A DNA stretch of 64,000 nucleotides from positions 3,162,001-3,226,000 of the forward strand of contig VOPW01000001.1 in assembly GCA_007994965.1 (NCBI GenBank), written 5' to 3'. Source of the DNA: Piscinibacter aquaticus. Its GTDB lineage: Bacteria > Pseudomonadota > Gammaproteobacteria > Burkholderiales > Burkholderiaceae_C. The position numbers and the translations under genes were made by a program. Positions 42,042-52,611 of this stretch are shown in pieces. Below the pieces are notes generated by a model. The model saw only the letters and a program-made list of their open reading frames with translations. It had not been told where the DNA came from and made no database searches. Numbering within the stretch: the stretch's first letter is position 1; every line of letters starts with the position of its first letter.

Positions 42042-42585
42042 CGATCAGCGTCAGCGGAATGTCGTGCGGCTGCGCACTGAACTGGTCAGGCCCGAGTTCG
42101 GTGAAAGACCGTGCCACGCCGACCGTCGTGACGTGCGGGTGCCTGGCGAGAAAGCGGTCGAAGTAGCCGCCGCCGTAGCCGAGCCGGTAGCTGCCTGCCG
42201 CATAGCCGACGCAGGGCACCAGCACCACGTCGGGCACGACCACGGGCCCGGCGGCGCTGGCAATGCCGCACTCGTCCGGCACCATCGTCGCGTGCCGGTC
42301 CCATTGGCGGTAGTCCATCTCGCGCGGCTCGCGGCGACAGAACGGCAAAGCCCACGGCAATTGGTCGCAAAAGGGGTCGGCGGCCAATGCAACCACTGCG
42401 TTAAATTCGGATCGTATGGACGCGTACAGGCCCAGGCACTGGGGTTCGAGCTGAGTGATGACTTGCGTCAAGTGCCCGGCCAGCGCGGCTTCCGCAGCAG
42501 CATGGTCGGCCGACAGGGCGAACTGCTGGCGCCGCTCGCGCAGGGCGCGGCGCAGCTCGGCGCGGGGGCTCGAAGCGGGTGTCAT
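42016..42585 (-). CDS. ygfA: 5-formyltetrahydrofolate cyclo-ligase, copy B
   Basis: Intact, 189 residues. VVVPDVVLVPCVGYAAGSYRLGYGGGYFDRFL holds the family motif, and YASIRSEFN the substrate loop. Same reaction as copy A. It is divergent from the lytic transglycosylase gene with 35 bases between starts. Having two cyclo-ligases suggests one may serve a different formyl-folate or thiamine-like substrate. Confidence 0.88.
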   Translation of the reverse strand: MTPASSPRAELRRALRERRQQFALSADHAAAEAALAGHLTQVITQLEPQCLGLYASIRSEFNAVVALAADPFCDQLPWALPFCRREPREMDYRQWDRHATMVPDECGIASAAGPVVVPDVVLVPCVGYAAGSYRLGYGGGYFDRFLARHPHVTTVGVARSFTELGPDQFSAQPHDIPLTLIVTERGVAA

Positions 42586-42620
42586 GGTGCCGCTCGCGGT
42601 GAAGAAGAACGGAAACGACG

Positions 42621-44671
42621 TTGAATCGGATGCAGATGGCCAAGGCAGTATATGAGCGGGCTCCCCGGGCCGAATGGCGGCGCAGCATGGGGCTGGCGCT
42701 GCTGGCCTCGTGCCCGGCGATGCCCCTGAGCGCCTCGGCAGCGCCGGGCGACGGCGCGATCGTCGAGGCGCGCGAGGCGCTGCGCAAGAAGGATCGGCAA
42801 GGGCTGAAGGTGGCGCGCGCCGCGGCGATGGCCGCCGGGCACCCGCTCGCGCAGTGGGCCGACTACTTCGAGCTGAACAACCGGCTCGCCGAAGTGCAGC
42901 AGGGCGAGCTCGATGCCTTCTATGCCCGTTGGCCGGGCACCTACGTGGAAGACCGGCTGCGCAACGACTGGCTGCTCGAGCTCGGCAAGCGGCGCGACTG
43001 GGCCAACTTCGCCGTCGAGTACCCGCGCTTTCGCATGAACGACGACCGCGAGGTGCGTTGTTATGCGCTGATGCTCGACCAGCAAGCCGGCAAGGACGTC
43101 AAGGACGAGGCGCTGTCGACTGGCTCGCCCAGCGCGACGCCGACGACGGCTGTGCGCTGATGGCGGCCACGCTGGTCGATGCGAAGCAGTTCGGCAGCGT
43201 CGAGGTCTGGCGCAAGGCGCGCTTCGCGATCGACGCCAACCGGCCGCGCGCTGCGAGGCAGGCGGTGGCCCTGCTGAGCACGACGGCGGCCAGCAGCGTC
43301 GGCGAGCTGAACGACAACCCGGCGCGCTTCCTCGCGAAGACCGCCTCCGCCGCCAATCGCCCCGCGGCGGAACTGGCCACGCTGGCGCTGATGCGACTGG
43401 CCACCAACGACCCCGATGCCGCGGCACTGCAGCTCAACGAGCGCTGGGACAAGGCGCTGCCGCCCGATCTCGCCGCCTGGGCCTGGGCCTCGGTGGCCAA
43501 GCAGGCGGCGCTGAAGCTGCTGCCCGACGCCTCGGAGCATTTCGTTCGGGCCGCCCAGCGCGCCAGCCGCGGCGGCGCCGAGCCCGACTGGCCGGACGAC
43601 ACGCTGGCCTGGAAGGCCCGCGCCGGGCTGCGCGCAGAGAATGGCCGCGGCCGCTGGCAGCAGGTGATGCAGGCGATCAATGCGATGACGCCGGAGCAGC
43701 AGCGCGACCCGGCCTGGATCTACTGGAAGGCCCGCGCGCTGCAGGGACTGGCGCCGGCCTCGCAGGACGACGAAGGCATGCGCGCGCTGTCGCGCGAGAT
43801 GCTCGCGGGCATCGCCGGCAAGCTGCATTTCTATGGCCTGCTCGCCGCCGAAGACCTCGGCCAGCCGCTCGCGCTGCCGCCCAAGCCGGCGCCACCGACG
43901 GCCGAGGAGATCGAGGCCGCGAAGTCCAACCCAGGCTTGACGCGCGCGCTGCAGCTGATCGAGATCGGCCTGCGCAACGAGGGCGTGCGCGAGTGGAACT
44001 TCTCGCTGCGCGGCATGAACGACCGCGCGCTGCTCGCCGCCGCACAGCGCGCCTGCGATGCGCAGGTGTGGGACCGCTGCATCAACACCAGCGACCGCAC
44101 GCGCGAGGAGATCGACGTCGACCAGCGCTACCCGCTGCCGTTCCGCAAGGACGTCATCGCCAAGGCCAGCGAGATCGGCCTGGACCCGAGCTACGTCTAT
44201 GGCCTGATCCGCCAGGAGTCGCGCTTCATCCTCGATGCGCGCTCGCACGTGGGCGCCTCCGGCCTCATGCAGATCATGCCGGCCACGGCACGCTGGACGG
44301 CGCGCAAGATCGGCCTGGACTACACGCAGGACATGATCAGCGACCGCGACGTCAACCTGCGCCTGGGCACCAGCTATCTGAAACTGGTGCTCGACGATTT
44401 CGGCGGCTCGCAGGCGATGGCTGCGGCGGCCTACAACGCAGGCCCGAACCGGCCGCGCCGCTGGCGCGAAGGCCCGACGCTCGATCCGGCGGTGTGGGCG
44501 GAGAACATTCCGTTCAACGAGACGCGCGACTACGTGAAGAAGGTGCTGCACAACGCCACCGTCTATGCCGCCGTGACCGGCGCGAGCGCGCCGTCGCTGA
44601 AGGCGCGGCTGGGCACGAAGATCGGCCCGCGCGAGGCTACGGCGCCGCCTTCCGACACCAACCTGCCCTGA
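42621..44671 (+). CDS. slt: Soluble lytic murein transglycosylase (one frameshift)
   Basis: About 683 residues. A signal peptide (GLALLASCPAMPLSASA) and a long superhelical U-domain (AVALLSTTAASSVGELNDN... ALRELATLAL-like repeats) lead to a C-terminal SLT domain with catalytic Glu in YGLIRQESRFILDARS, then GLMQIMPATARWTARKIG and AAAYNAGPNRPRRW. It cleaves peptidoglycan glycan strands with formation of 1,6-anhydro ends in the periplasm. One base lost near 43115, probably in CCTGG. Followed after four bases by the NDUFA9-like gene. Confidence 0.9.
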
Positions 44672-44675
44672 CGTC

Positions 44676-45638
44676 ATGAAGAAGAACATCCTCGTTCTCG
44701 GCGGCACCGGCTTCGTCGGCCGCAGCGTGTGCGCCAAGCTGATCGACCGCAACGGCGGCGGCGGCGGCCGCATCGTCGTGCTGCCGACACGGCGCATCGC
44801 CAGCGGCAAACATCTGCAGATGCTGCCGACGCTGCAGCTGGTGGAGGCCGACATCCACGACCCGGCGCAGCTCGCGAAGCTGGTGGCCGGCTGCGATGCG
44901 GTGGTCAACCTCGTGGCGGTACTGCAAGGGGACGAGCGCCGGTTCGAGCAGGTGCATGTGGAACTGCCGCGGCGCATCGCCACGGCGTGCCTGGCGGCCG
45001 GAGTGAAGCGGCTGATTCACGTGAGTGCGATCGGCATCGCCGAGAACGCACCGAGCCGCTACCTGCGATCGAAGGCGCGCGGCGAGAAGGTGCTGCGCGA
45101 GGCCGGTCTCGATCTCACCGTGCTGCGCCCCTCGCTGATCTTCGGTGCGCACGACAAGCTGCTCAACCTGTTCGCCACGCTGCAGTCGGTCGCGCCGTTC
45201 GTGCCGCTGGCCGGTGCCGATTCGCGCTACCAGCCGGTGTGGGTGGACGACGTGGCCAGCGCGATCGTGCGCTGCCTCGATGACGACACGACCATCGGCC
45301 AGACCTACGAATGCGCCGGCCCCGACGTGATGACGCTGCGCGAGATCGTGCGCGGTGCGGGCCGTTGGGCCGGTTGCGAGCGGCCGGTGATCGGCCTGCC
45401 GGGCGGCGTGGCGGCGCTGCAGGCCACGCTGATGGAGCTGATGCCCGGCGAGCCGCTGATCTCGCGCGACAACCTCGCCTCGATGACGGTGCCCAACGTG
45501 GCCAGTGGCACGCTGCCCGGGCTCGATGCGCTGGGCATCCGCGCCACGGCGATGTCGGCCATTGCGCCGGGCTACCTGTCGCGCGGCCAGGGGCCGGCGC
45601 GGCTGGACAGCTTCCGCGCCCGCGCACGCCGAAGCTGA
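44676..45638 (+). CDS. NAD(P)-binding epimerase of the complex I NDUFA9 type
   Basis: Intact, 320 residues. Starts NILVLGGTGFVGRSVC, a Rossmann loop of atypical SDRs. NLVAVLQGDERRFEQVHVELPRRIATAC and YLRSKARGEKVLREAGLDLTVLRPSLIFG follow; the active-site Tyr and Lys are partly conserved. Related to the mitochondrial NDUFA9 subunit and to bacterial quinone-associated homologues. The function in bacteria is not settled. Between slt and the GST gene. Confidence 0.85.
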   Translation: MKKNILVLGGTGFVGRSVCAKLIDRNGGGGGRIVVLPTRRIASGKHLQMLPTLQLVEADIHDPAQLAKLVAGCDAVVNLVAVLQGDERRFEQVHVELPRRIATACLAAGVKRLIHVSAIGIAENAPSRYLRSKARGEKVLREAGLDLTVLRPSLIFGAHDKLLNLFATLQSVAPFVPLAGADSRYQPVWVDDVASAIVRCLDDDTTIGQTYECAGPDVMTLREIVRGAGRWAGCERPVIGLPGGVAALQATLMELMPGEPLISRDNLASMTVPNVASGTLPGLDALGIRATAMSAIAPGYLSRGQGPARLDSFRARARRS

Positions 45639-45747
45639 TCGCGCGCGGCTTGTGCATGCGCGCCGTGCATCGCAGCGATGCACGATCGGCAACCACGGCC
45701 GCGGCGTCGGTCGCCAGCATGGCGGGCCACACACACGGAGGCCCGCG

Positions 45748-46428
45748 ATGCAACTCGTCATCGGCAACAAGAACTACTCGTCCTGGTCGATGCGCCCCTG
45801 GGTGCTGATGCAGCAGGCCGGCATTCCCTTCGAGGAAGTGCTGGTGCGCTTCGATGCGTTCACGCCCGACTCGGCCTTCAAGCAGCGCCCGGCCGGCCTC
45901 ACTCCCGCTGGCCGCGTACCGGTGCTGATCGACGACGGCTTCACGGTGTGGGACACGCTGGCCATCGCCGAGTACCTGGCCGAGCGCTTCCCGGAGAAGC
46001 GGCTCTGGCCGGCCGATGCGAAGGCCCGCGCCCGGGCGCGCAGCGTCTGCGCCGAGATGCATTCCGGCTTCGGGGCGCTGCGCAGCCACTTCCCGATGAA
46101 CATCGAGGCGCGCCTGCCCGAGATCGGCGCCAAGGTCATGGCCGAACAGGCGGGCGTGCGCGCGGATCTCGACCGCATCGTCGCGATGTGGAGCGAGCTG
46201 CTGCGCGAGCATGGCGGGCCGATGCTGTTCGGCGACTTCAGCATCGCCGATGCCTACTTCGCGCCGGTGGTGATGCGGCTGGCGACCTATGCACCGCCGG
46301 TGCCCGAAGCGATCAGCGCCTACATGGCGCGCGTGCAGGCACTGCCCGGCATCGCCGCCTGGGTGAAGGACGCGCTGGCCGAGCAGGACTTCCTCGACTT
46401 CGAGGAACCGTACCGAAAGCACCGCTGA
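45748..46428 (+). CDS. Glutathione S-transferase family protein
   Basis: Intact, 226 residues from an ATG preceded by [31 protein letters not shown] is the thioredoxin-like N-domain with the Ser-type active site; [12 protein letters not shown] has the cis-Pro and the GSH-binding region. The C-domain is all-helical ([14 protein letters not shown]). Probably cytosolic glutathione-dependent detoxification; the specific substrate is unknown. Confidence 0.88.
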   Translation: MQLVIGNKNYSSWSMRPWVLMQQAGIPFEEVLVRFDAFTPDSAFKQRPAGLTPAGRVPVLIDDGFTVWDTLAIAEYLAERFPEKRLWPADAKARARARSVCAEMHSGFGALRSHFPMNIEARLPEIGAKVMAEQAGVRADLDRIVAMWSELLREHGGPMLFGDFSIADAYFAPVVMRLATYAPPVPEAISAYMARVQALPGIAAWVKDALAEQDFLDFEEPYRKHR

Positions 46429-46462
46429 GGCCGCGGCTCCATGCGGCCTACACTGCAGCTGC

Positions 46463-47683
46463 ATGAAGATGTACCGGGTCGGTGGCGCAGTGAGGGATGA
46501 GTTGCTCGGCCGCGCCGCAGGCGACCGCGACTGGGTGGTGGTCGGCGCGACGCCGGCCGAGATGCTCGAGATGGGCTTCGAGCCGGTGGGGCGCGACTTC
46601 CCGGTCTTCCTGCACCCCGAGACCCACGAGGAATATGCGCTGGCGCGCACCGAGCGCAAGACCGCGCCGGGCTACCACGGCTTCGCCTTCCACGCGGCGC
46701 CGGAGGTGACGCTCGAGGAGGATCTCGCTCGGCGCGACCTGACGATCAATGCCATGGCGCGCGGCGAAGACGGCACGCTGGCCGATCCCTACGGCGGCCA
46801 GCGTGATCTGGCCGCGAAGGTGCTGCGCCACGTCTCGCCGGCATTCGCCGAGGACCCCGTCCGCATCCTGCGCCTGGCGCGTTTCGCGGCGCGCTTCCAG
46901 GGTTTCTCGATCGCGCCCGAGACGCTGGCGCTGATGCGCGGCATGGTCGAGGCCGGCGAGGTGGACGCGCTGGTGGCCGAGCGCGTCTGGCAGGAGCTCT
47001 CGCGCGGGCTGATGGAAGAGCGGCCGAGCCGCATGTTCGAGGTGCTGCGCGAGTGCGGCGCGCTGGCGCGCCTGCTGCCCGAGGTCGATCGCCTCTGGGG
47101 CGTGCCCCAGCGCGCCGAGTACCACCCGGAAGTCGACACCGGCGTGCACCTGATGATGGTGCTGGACATGTCGGCACGGCTCGGCGCCAACCTCGCCGTG
47201 CGCTTTGCCTGCCTGGGCCACGACCTCGGCAAGGGCACGACGCCGGCGGACGTGCTGCCGCGCCACATCGGGCACGAGATGCGCAGCCGCAAGCTGGTGC
47301 GCGCGCTGTGCGACCGATGGAAGGTGCCCACCGATTGCCGCGAGCTCGCCGAAGCGGTGGCGATGGAACACGGCAATGTGCACCGCAGCGGCGAGCTCAA
47401 TGCGGCCGCCGTGCTGCGGCTGCTGGAACGCTGCGATGCGCTGCGCCGGCCGCAGCGCTTCGACGAACTGCTGCTGGCCTGCGAATGCGATGCGCGCGGC
47501 CGGCTGGGCAAGGACGACGAGCCCTACCCGCAGCGCGACCGCCTCGGCGCCGCATTGCGCGCGGCCTTGGCCGTCGACACCGCACCGGTCGCCGCCGACG
47601 CCGCGGCACGCGGCCTGAAAGGCCCGGCGATCGGCGATGCCGTGCGCGACGCCCGCGTGCGCGCCATCGCCGAAGCGATCTGA
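46463..47683 (+). CDS. cca: Multifunctional CCA-adding tRNA nucleotidyltransferase with HD domain
   Basis: Intact, 406 residues. [14 protein letters not shown] is the nucleotidyltransferase head, DRDWVVVGA the catalytic DxD-like region, and [12 protein letters not shown] the CCA family signature. The C-terminal HD domain has [10 protein letters not shown] and [12 protein letters not shown], as in enzymes with phosphatase and phosphodiesterase activity. Adds or repairs the 3' CCA of tRNA. Starts 34 bases after the GST gene. Confidence 0.95.
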   Translation: MKMYRVGGAVRDELLGRAAGDRDWVVVGATPAEMLEMGFEPVGRDFPVFLHPETHEEYALARTERKTAPGYHGFAFHAAPEVTLEEDLARRDLTINAMARGEDGTLADPYGGQRDLAAKVLRHVSPAFAEDPVRILRLARFAARFQGFSIAPETLALMRGMVEAGEVDALVAERVWQELSRGLMEERPSRMFEVLRECGALARLLPEVDRLWGVPQRAEYHPEVDTGVHLMMVLDMSARLGANLAVRFACLGHDLGKGTTPADVLPRHIGHEMRSRKLVRALCDRWKVPTDCRELAEAVAMEHGNVHRSGELNAAAVLRLLERCDALRRPQRFDELLLACECDARGRLGKDDEPYPQRDRLGAALRAALAVDTAPVAADAAARGLKGPAIGDAVRDARVRAIAEAI

Positions 47684-47684
47684 C

Positions 47685-47876
47685 TCAGATCAGCGCGCCG
47701 ATCGCCATCGCGATCAGGCTGAGCAGCAGGCTGCTGGCGATCGGCAGATGCCACACGCGGCCGCGGAAGCGGAAGCTGAGGTCGCCCGGCAGCCGGCCCA
47801 GGCCGATGCGCTTGAGCCACTCGGCCAGCCCCTGGAAGACCAGGAAGGCGAGCAGGAAGACGATCAGCCAGCGCAT
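47685..47876 (-). CDS. DUF2905 family small membrane protein
   Basis: Intact, 63 residues. Two hydrophobic segments (WLIVFLLAFLVFQGLAEWL and LPIASSLLLSLIAMAIGAL) around GLGRLPGDLSFRFRGR, a motif diagnostic for DUF2905. Inner-membrane protein of unknown role, transcribed convergently to cca with the stop codons two bases apart. Confidence 0.85.
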   Translation of the reverse strand: MRWLIVFLLAFLVFQGLAEWLKRIGLGRLPGDLSFRFRGRVWHLPIASSLLLSLIAMAIGALI

Positions 47877-47889
47877 CGGGGTGCCTTGC

Positions 47890-48985
47890 TCAGAGGGTGT
47901 GCGTGCGGTCGCCGTGGGCGAAGCCGATGGGCGCGATGTCCAGCCCGCGTGAGAAGCCGATCACCTTGAACAGCTCGCCCATCTCGTGCTCCGTCAGCAG
48001 TTTCTGCGTATTGGCGATGGTGCGAACGTCGGCACCCTGCAGCATCTCGAGGATGCCGCATTCATCAGGAAGCGCGCCTGCGTGGTGTAGCCGATCACGT
48101 CGAGCCCCGCGTCCTGCGCGGCCAGCGCGATGCCGGTGAAATCGACGTGCGCGGTGATGTCCTTCTCGCCGACATCGGCCAGCGGGTCGTCGTCGCTGCG
48201 ATGCACGCGGTGGCACATCAGCGTGCCGCCACGGCGCTGCGGGTGCCAGTACTCGGCCTCCGGAAAGCCGTAGTCGATGAAGAAGGCCGCGCCGCGCGTG
48301 AGCGTGCCGGCCAGCGTGGCGATGAAGGCCCGGGCCTGCGGATGGATCTCGGTCACGGTGCCCGGCACGAAGGGGCCGGCCACCGGCGGGCGCAACTCGG
48401 TGGGCCGATCGGCCCAGGCAAAGGCATCGCCCTGCACCACCACCCCGCGCTCGAACCACTGCAGGCCGTCGAAGTGCAGCAGCTGCACCGGCATCGCATC
48501 GAGCACCTCGTTGCCGACCACCACGCCGGTGATCGAGGCCGGCAGTTCGTTCGCCCACTGCACCCTGTCGCCGAACGCCGCCAGCCGCTCGCGCTGGCGC
48601 TCGCGCAGAGAACCGGAGAGATCGACGATCGTGTAGCGCGTCACCGTCTCGCCGAGCGATGCCAGCAACTGCTCCGCCAACGCACCCGAGCCAGCGCCAA
48701 ATTCCCACAGTTCGCCGCTGCCGCATGCGTCCAGCGCCTGGGCCACCGGCGCGCCAGCGCCCGGCCGAACAGCGGCGAAAGTTCCGGTGCTGTGACGAAA
48801 TCGCTGCCCGAGGCCGGCAGCGTGCCGAACTTGCGGCTGCCGTGGCTGTAGTAGCCCAGGCCCGGCTCGTACAGCGCCACCGCCATGAAGCGGTCGAAAC
48901 CGATCCAGCCGCCGGCGACTGCGATGGCCTCGCGAATGCGGCGCGCGAGGCCCGCCGATACACTGTCGCCCTCGTTCTGTTGCAT
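47890..48985 (-). CDS. SAM-dependent methyltransferase, MidA/NDUFAF7 family (two frameshifts)
   Basis: About 365 residues. GWIGFDRFMAVALYEPGLGYYS and SDFVTAPELSPLFGRALA open the protein. The SAM site is ELWEFGAGSGALAEQLL, then VGNEVLDAMPVQLL, all features of the DUF185/MidA family that in mitochondria methylates an arginine of a complex I subunit. Breaks near 48747 (damaged CCTGG) and near 48064. The start may be 48985 or the upstream ATG at 49006, which would overlap the divergent SDR start. Located 13 bases upstream of the DUF2905 gene. Confidence 0.85.
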
Positions 48986-49004
48986 TGCCGCATTGTAGGA
49001 AGCC

Positions 49005-49775
49005 ATGTCGTCCCGCCCCGTCGTGCTGGTCACCGGCGCCGCCCGTCGCATCGGGCGGGCGATCACGCTCGACCTCGCCGCGCACGGGCACGACATCGCG
49101 CTGCATTGCCACAAGCGTTCGGACGAGGCACAGGCGACGGCCAGTGAGGTTCGCGCGCTCGGCGCGCGCGTCGAGATCTTCGCCGCCGATCTGGGCGATG
49201 AAGAAGCCTGCCGCGCGCTGGTGCCCTCGGTGGCGGAAACCTTCGGCCGCGTCGATGCCGTGGTCAACAACGCCTCGCGCTTCGCCTACGACGATGCAGC
49301 CAGCTTCGGCCACGCCGAGATGGAGGCGCACTGGCGTGTCAATACCGCCGCGCCGATCCTGCTGGCGCAGGCGCTGCACGCCCACCTCGCGGGGCGCGAT
49401 GCCAGCGGCTGCGTGGTTAACCTGCTCGACCAGAAGCTCGCCAACCCGAACCCCGATTACCTGTCGTACACGCTCTCGAAAGCCGCACTCGACAGCGCCA
49501 CGGTGATGCTGGCGCAGGCGCTGGCCCCGCGTCTGCGCGTCTGCGGCGTGTCGCCCGGCGTCACGCTGCTGTCGGGCGACATGACGGATGCCGACTTCGA
49601 GGCAGCCCACCGCATGACGCCGCTGCAGCGCTCCTCCACCCCGGCCGACATCGCCGCGGCCGTGCGCTACCTGCTCGGTGCGCCGGCAGTGACCGGCACC
49701 ACGCTGCTCGTCGATGGCGGCCAGCATCTGGCGGCGCAAGCGCGCGACGTCGCCTTCCTCGTCCGCCCGAACTGA
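49005..49775 (+). CDS. folM: SDR oxidoreductase, FolM/pteridine reductase-like
   Basis: Intact, 256 residues. TGAARRIGRAITLDLAAHGHDIALHCHKRSDEA has the RR-type loop common in pteridine reductases (TGxxxRIG) and a basic NADP pocket. NNASRFAYDD replaces the usual NNAG. LSYTLSKAAL supplies Tyr and Lys. Reduces dihydromonapterin or dihydrobiopterin-like pterins in known relatives. Directly upstream of folB, supporting the pterin assignment. Confidence 0.85.
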   Translation: MSSRPVVLVTGAARRIGRAITLDLAAHGHDIALHCHKRSDEAQATASEVRALGARVEIFAADLGDEEACRALVPSVAETFGRVDAVVNNASRFAYDDAASFGHAEMEAHWRVNTAAPILLAQALHAHLAGRDASGCVVNLLDQKLANPNPDYLSYTLSKAALDSATVMLAQALAPRLRVCGVSPGVTLLSGDMTDADFEAAHRMTPLQRSSTPADIAAAVRYLLGAPAVTGTTLLVDGGQHLAAQARDVAFLVRPN

Positions 49776-49777
49776 CC

Positions 49778-50176
49778 ATGCAAAGCCTGCTCAACCACGC
49801 CAGCCTGCGCGATTGCCGGCGCCTCTTCCTGCGCGACTACGAGGTGCGCATGAACATCGGCGTGCATGACTTCGAGAAGCAGGGCGAGCAGCGTGTGCTG
49901 ATCAACGTCGACCTGTACGTGCCGCTGGCGCTGTCGACGCCACGGCACGACGAGCTCGACGAGGTGGTCGACTACGACTTCATCCGCCGCAGCATCGTCG
50001 CGCGCATCGCGCGCGGCCACGTGCAGCTGCAGGAGACGCTGTGCGACGACGTGCTGGCGATGATGATGGCGCACCCCAAGGTGCGTGCAGCGCGCGTGTC
50101 GACCGAGAAGCCCGATGTGTATCCCGACTGCGATGCGGTCGGCTGTGAAGTGTTTGCGATCAAGGAGCCGGCATGA
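49778..50176 (+). CDS. folB: Dihydroneopterin aldolase
   Basis: Intact, 132 residues. [25 protein letters not shown] and [13 protein letters not shown] fit Fol[18 protein letters not shown] is the C-terminal strand with a variant of the KP motif. Forms 6-hydroxymethyl-dihydropterin in folate synthesis. Two bases after folM, and its stop overlaps the ttcA start (ATGA). Confidence 0.9.
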   Translation: MQSLLNHASLRDCRRLFLRDYEVRMNIGVHDFEKQGEQRVLINVDLYVPLALSTPRHDELDEVVDYDFIRRSIVARIARGHVQLQETLCDDVLAMMMAHPKVRAARVSTEKPDVYPDCDAVGCEVFAIKEPA

Positions 50177-51087
50177 GCGCGGTACTCGACGACCCGAAGG
50201 CAGCCGCGAAGGCGGCGCACGAAGTCAACAAGCTGTCCAAGCGGCTGCACCGCCAGTGGGCCAAGCGATCGCCGACTTCAACATGATCGAGGACGGCGAC
50301 AAGGTGATGGTCTGCGTCTCCGGCGGCAAGGACAGCTATGCGCTGTTGGACATCCTGATCAACCTGCGCCAGCGCGCGCCGGTGAAGTTCGATCTCGTGG
50401 CCGTCAACCTCGACCAGAAGCAGCCGGGCTTCCCCGAGCACGTGCTGCCGGAGTACCTGAAGACCCGCGACATCCCCTTCCACATCGAGAACCAGGACAC
50501 TTACTCGATCGTCAAGCGCCCGGTGCCGGAAGGGCAGACGATGTGCAGCCTGTGCTCGCGACTGCGCCGCGGCATCCCTCTACCGCGTGGCGGGCGAGCT
50601 CGGCGCGACCAAGATCGCGCTCGGCCACCACCGCGACGACATGCTGCAGACGCTCTTCATGAACATGTTCTTCGGCAGCCGCCTCAAGGGCATGCCGCCA
50701 AAGCTCGTCAGCGATGACGGCAAGAACATCGTCATCCGGCCGCTGGCCTACGTGGCCGAGACCGACCTCGAGCGCTGGGCGGCGCATCGCCAGTTTCCGA
50801 TCATCCCGTGCACGCTGTGCGGCAGCCAGGACAACCTGCAACGCGTGCAGATGAAGAAGATGCTGCGCGAGTGGGAGCGCCAGTATCCGGGCCGGCTGGA
50901 CAACATCTTCACCGCGATGGGCAACATCACGCTGTCGCACCTGATGGACCGGCGTCACTACCCGTTCACGACGCTGAAGACCACCGGCGTGGTCAACCCC
51001 GAGGGCGACCGCGCGTTCGACGAGGACGAGGAAGACAACTGCGCCACGCCGGCTGCCCAGCCGATCCGCATCCACCGCGACGACTGA
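50173..51087 (+). CDS. ttcA: tRNA 2-thiocytidine biosynthesis protein (two frameshifts)
   Basis: PP-loop ATPase motif [15 protein letters not shown] and the iron-sulphur cysteine pairs [11 protein letters not shown] and [14 protein letters not shown] identify TtcA, which installs 2-thiocytidine at tRNA position 32. About 305 residues. Breaks: a lost G in CCAGG near 50254 and an extra C near 50578. The C-terminal acidic DEDEED segment is typical for betaproteobacterial members. Translationally coupled to folB. Confidence 0.92.
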
Positions 51088-51114
51088 CGCGACTCGTCGC
51101 AGCAGGAGAACGCC

Positions 51115-51708
51115 ATGATCCGCACCCTCACGCTGCTGACGGCCACCGCCCTGCTCTCGGGCTGTGCCGCACTGAACTCCGTTTCGAGCGAAGTCTCGAG
51201 CTTCAGTGCCTGGCCGGCCGACCGCCAGCCCGGCACCTACGCCTTCGAGCGCCTGCCCTCGCAGCAGGCGCGGGCCGAGCAGCAGCAACTGCTGGAAGAC
51301 AGCGCGCGCCGCGCGCTCGAAGGCGCCGGTTTCACGCCGGCCGCGGAGGGCCAGACCAGCGACTTCATCGTCCAGCTCGGCGCGCGCGTCAGCGCCACCG
51401 AGGCCTACTACGACGATCCGTTCTGGTGGCGCGGCGGCCTGTACGTGCACCGCTTCGGCCGGCCCTGGCCCTACTACGGCATGGGCCTCGGCATGGGCAT
51501 CCCGACGGTCAATTACGCGCGCGAGGTGGCCGTGCTGATCCGCGACCGCAAGAGCGGCCAGCCGCTGTACGAGACGCGCGCGAGCAATGACGGCAGCTCG
51601 CCGTCCATCAAGTCGCTGCTGCCGGCGATGTTCGAGGCAGCGATGAAGGACTTCCCCGCCGGCAGCGTGACGCCGCGCCGCGTGACCACAGAGATCACGC
51701 CGCCCTGA
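51115..51708 (+). CDS. DUF4136 lipoprotein
   Basis: Intact, 197 residues, behind AGGAGA. Lipoprotein signal with lipobox LLSGC at residues 13-17. The mature part has TYAFERLPSQQA, a region of aromatic and Gly residues (FWWRGGLYVHRFGRPWPYYGMG), and EVAVLIRDRKSGQPLYETRA, matching DUF4136 proteins. Outer-membrane or periplasmic anchoring expected; no known function. It follows ttcA with 27 bases and faces the DUF6279 gene. Confidence 0.85.
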   Translation: MIRTLTLLTATALLSGCAALNSVSSEVSSFSAWPADRQPGTYAFERLPSQQARAEQQQLLEDSARRALEGAGFTPAAEGQTSDFIVQLGARVSATEAYYDDPFWWRGGLYVHRFGRPWPYYGMGLGMGIPTVNYAREVAVLIRDRKSGQPLYETRASNDGSSPSIKSLLPAMFEAAMKDFPAGSVTPRRVTTEITPP

Positions 51709-51717
51709 TCGGCCGGG

Positions 51718-52611
51718 TCAGTCGACCGCGCCGGCCAGGGCGCGGAAGTCCGCCTCCCATCCCTTGAGCCGGTTGGCCGCGGCCTGGGCGCTGGGCGGGC
51801 GTGGTGGCGTTGTGCAGCGTCGCCGCGAAGCTGCAGTTGTAGTTCTCGAGCTTCTCCTGGTAGCGCCGGTAGCCCTCGCGCGGCGAACGGCTCATGCGCT
51901 CGCCATAGGCGCGCATCGCGGCCAGCGCCGCGTCGCGGTCGATGCCGGTGCCGGCGAGCCGGCGGATCAGCTGCAGCGCCTCCTGCTGGCGCTGCACACG
52001 TTCGGCGAACCACGCCTCGGCGTCGAAGGGCGAGGCGGCGACCAGCCGCGCCACAAGCGCCCGCTGGCGCTCGTCGAGCGAGCCGTAGACAAATTCGAAG
52101 CGCTCGACGGCACGATCAACCGAACGCGACAGGCGGCGCGCCGGATCCTTGTCGAGGTAATCGCTGCGGAACTCCTCGTTGACGCGCGCCTGGCGGCGCT
52201 CGATGTGCTGGATCTGCGCCGGCTTCAGCGTCGCCAACACCTCGGCAGCGTGCGGCAGTGCCTGCTCGGCCGCCACTTCGCCGCGCTGCCGCAGTTCGGC
52301 GAACCAGCGGCAGGTGCGGTCCGGCGTGGTGTCGGCCAGCACGTCGACCTGCGCGCGCGACAGCAGGCTCGCATAGTCCGGCAGCTGCGTGCGGCGGTGC
52401 CGGGCAAACCAGTCGGCGAGGCGGCTGCGCACCGGCGGGCCTGGGCATCGTCGAAGTCGGCGTAGCCATCGAGCCACCAGAACACCAGCTCGGGGCCCTG
52501 GTTGTAGCCAAAACGTACCGCGCTGCAGCCGGCCAGCACGCCGGACACGAGCAGCAGCGCCACGATAATGCGCAGTCTCGTCACCACGTTCCGCAAGAAC
52601 AACAGCGTCAT
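51718..52611 (-). CDS. DUF6279 family lipoprotein (two frameshifts)
   Basis: Signal with lipobox VLAGC, then SAVRFGYNQGPELVFWWLDGYADFDDAQ, the hallmark of DUF6279 proteins. The rest is helical and Arg/Gln-rich (RRTQLPDYASLLSRAQ, RRQARVNEEFRSDYL, FEFVYGSLDERQRALV). About 298 residues. Breaks near 52440 and near 51797; the corrected end is AGAVD at 51718. Its ATG shares bases with the divergent glmU ATG. Cell-envelope role unknown. Confidence 0.82.
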
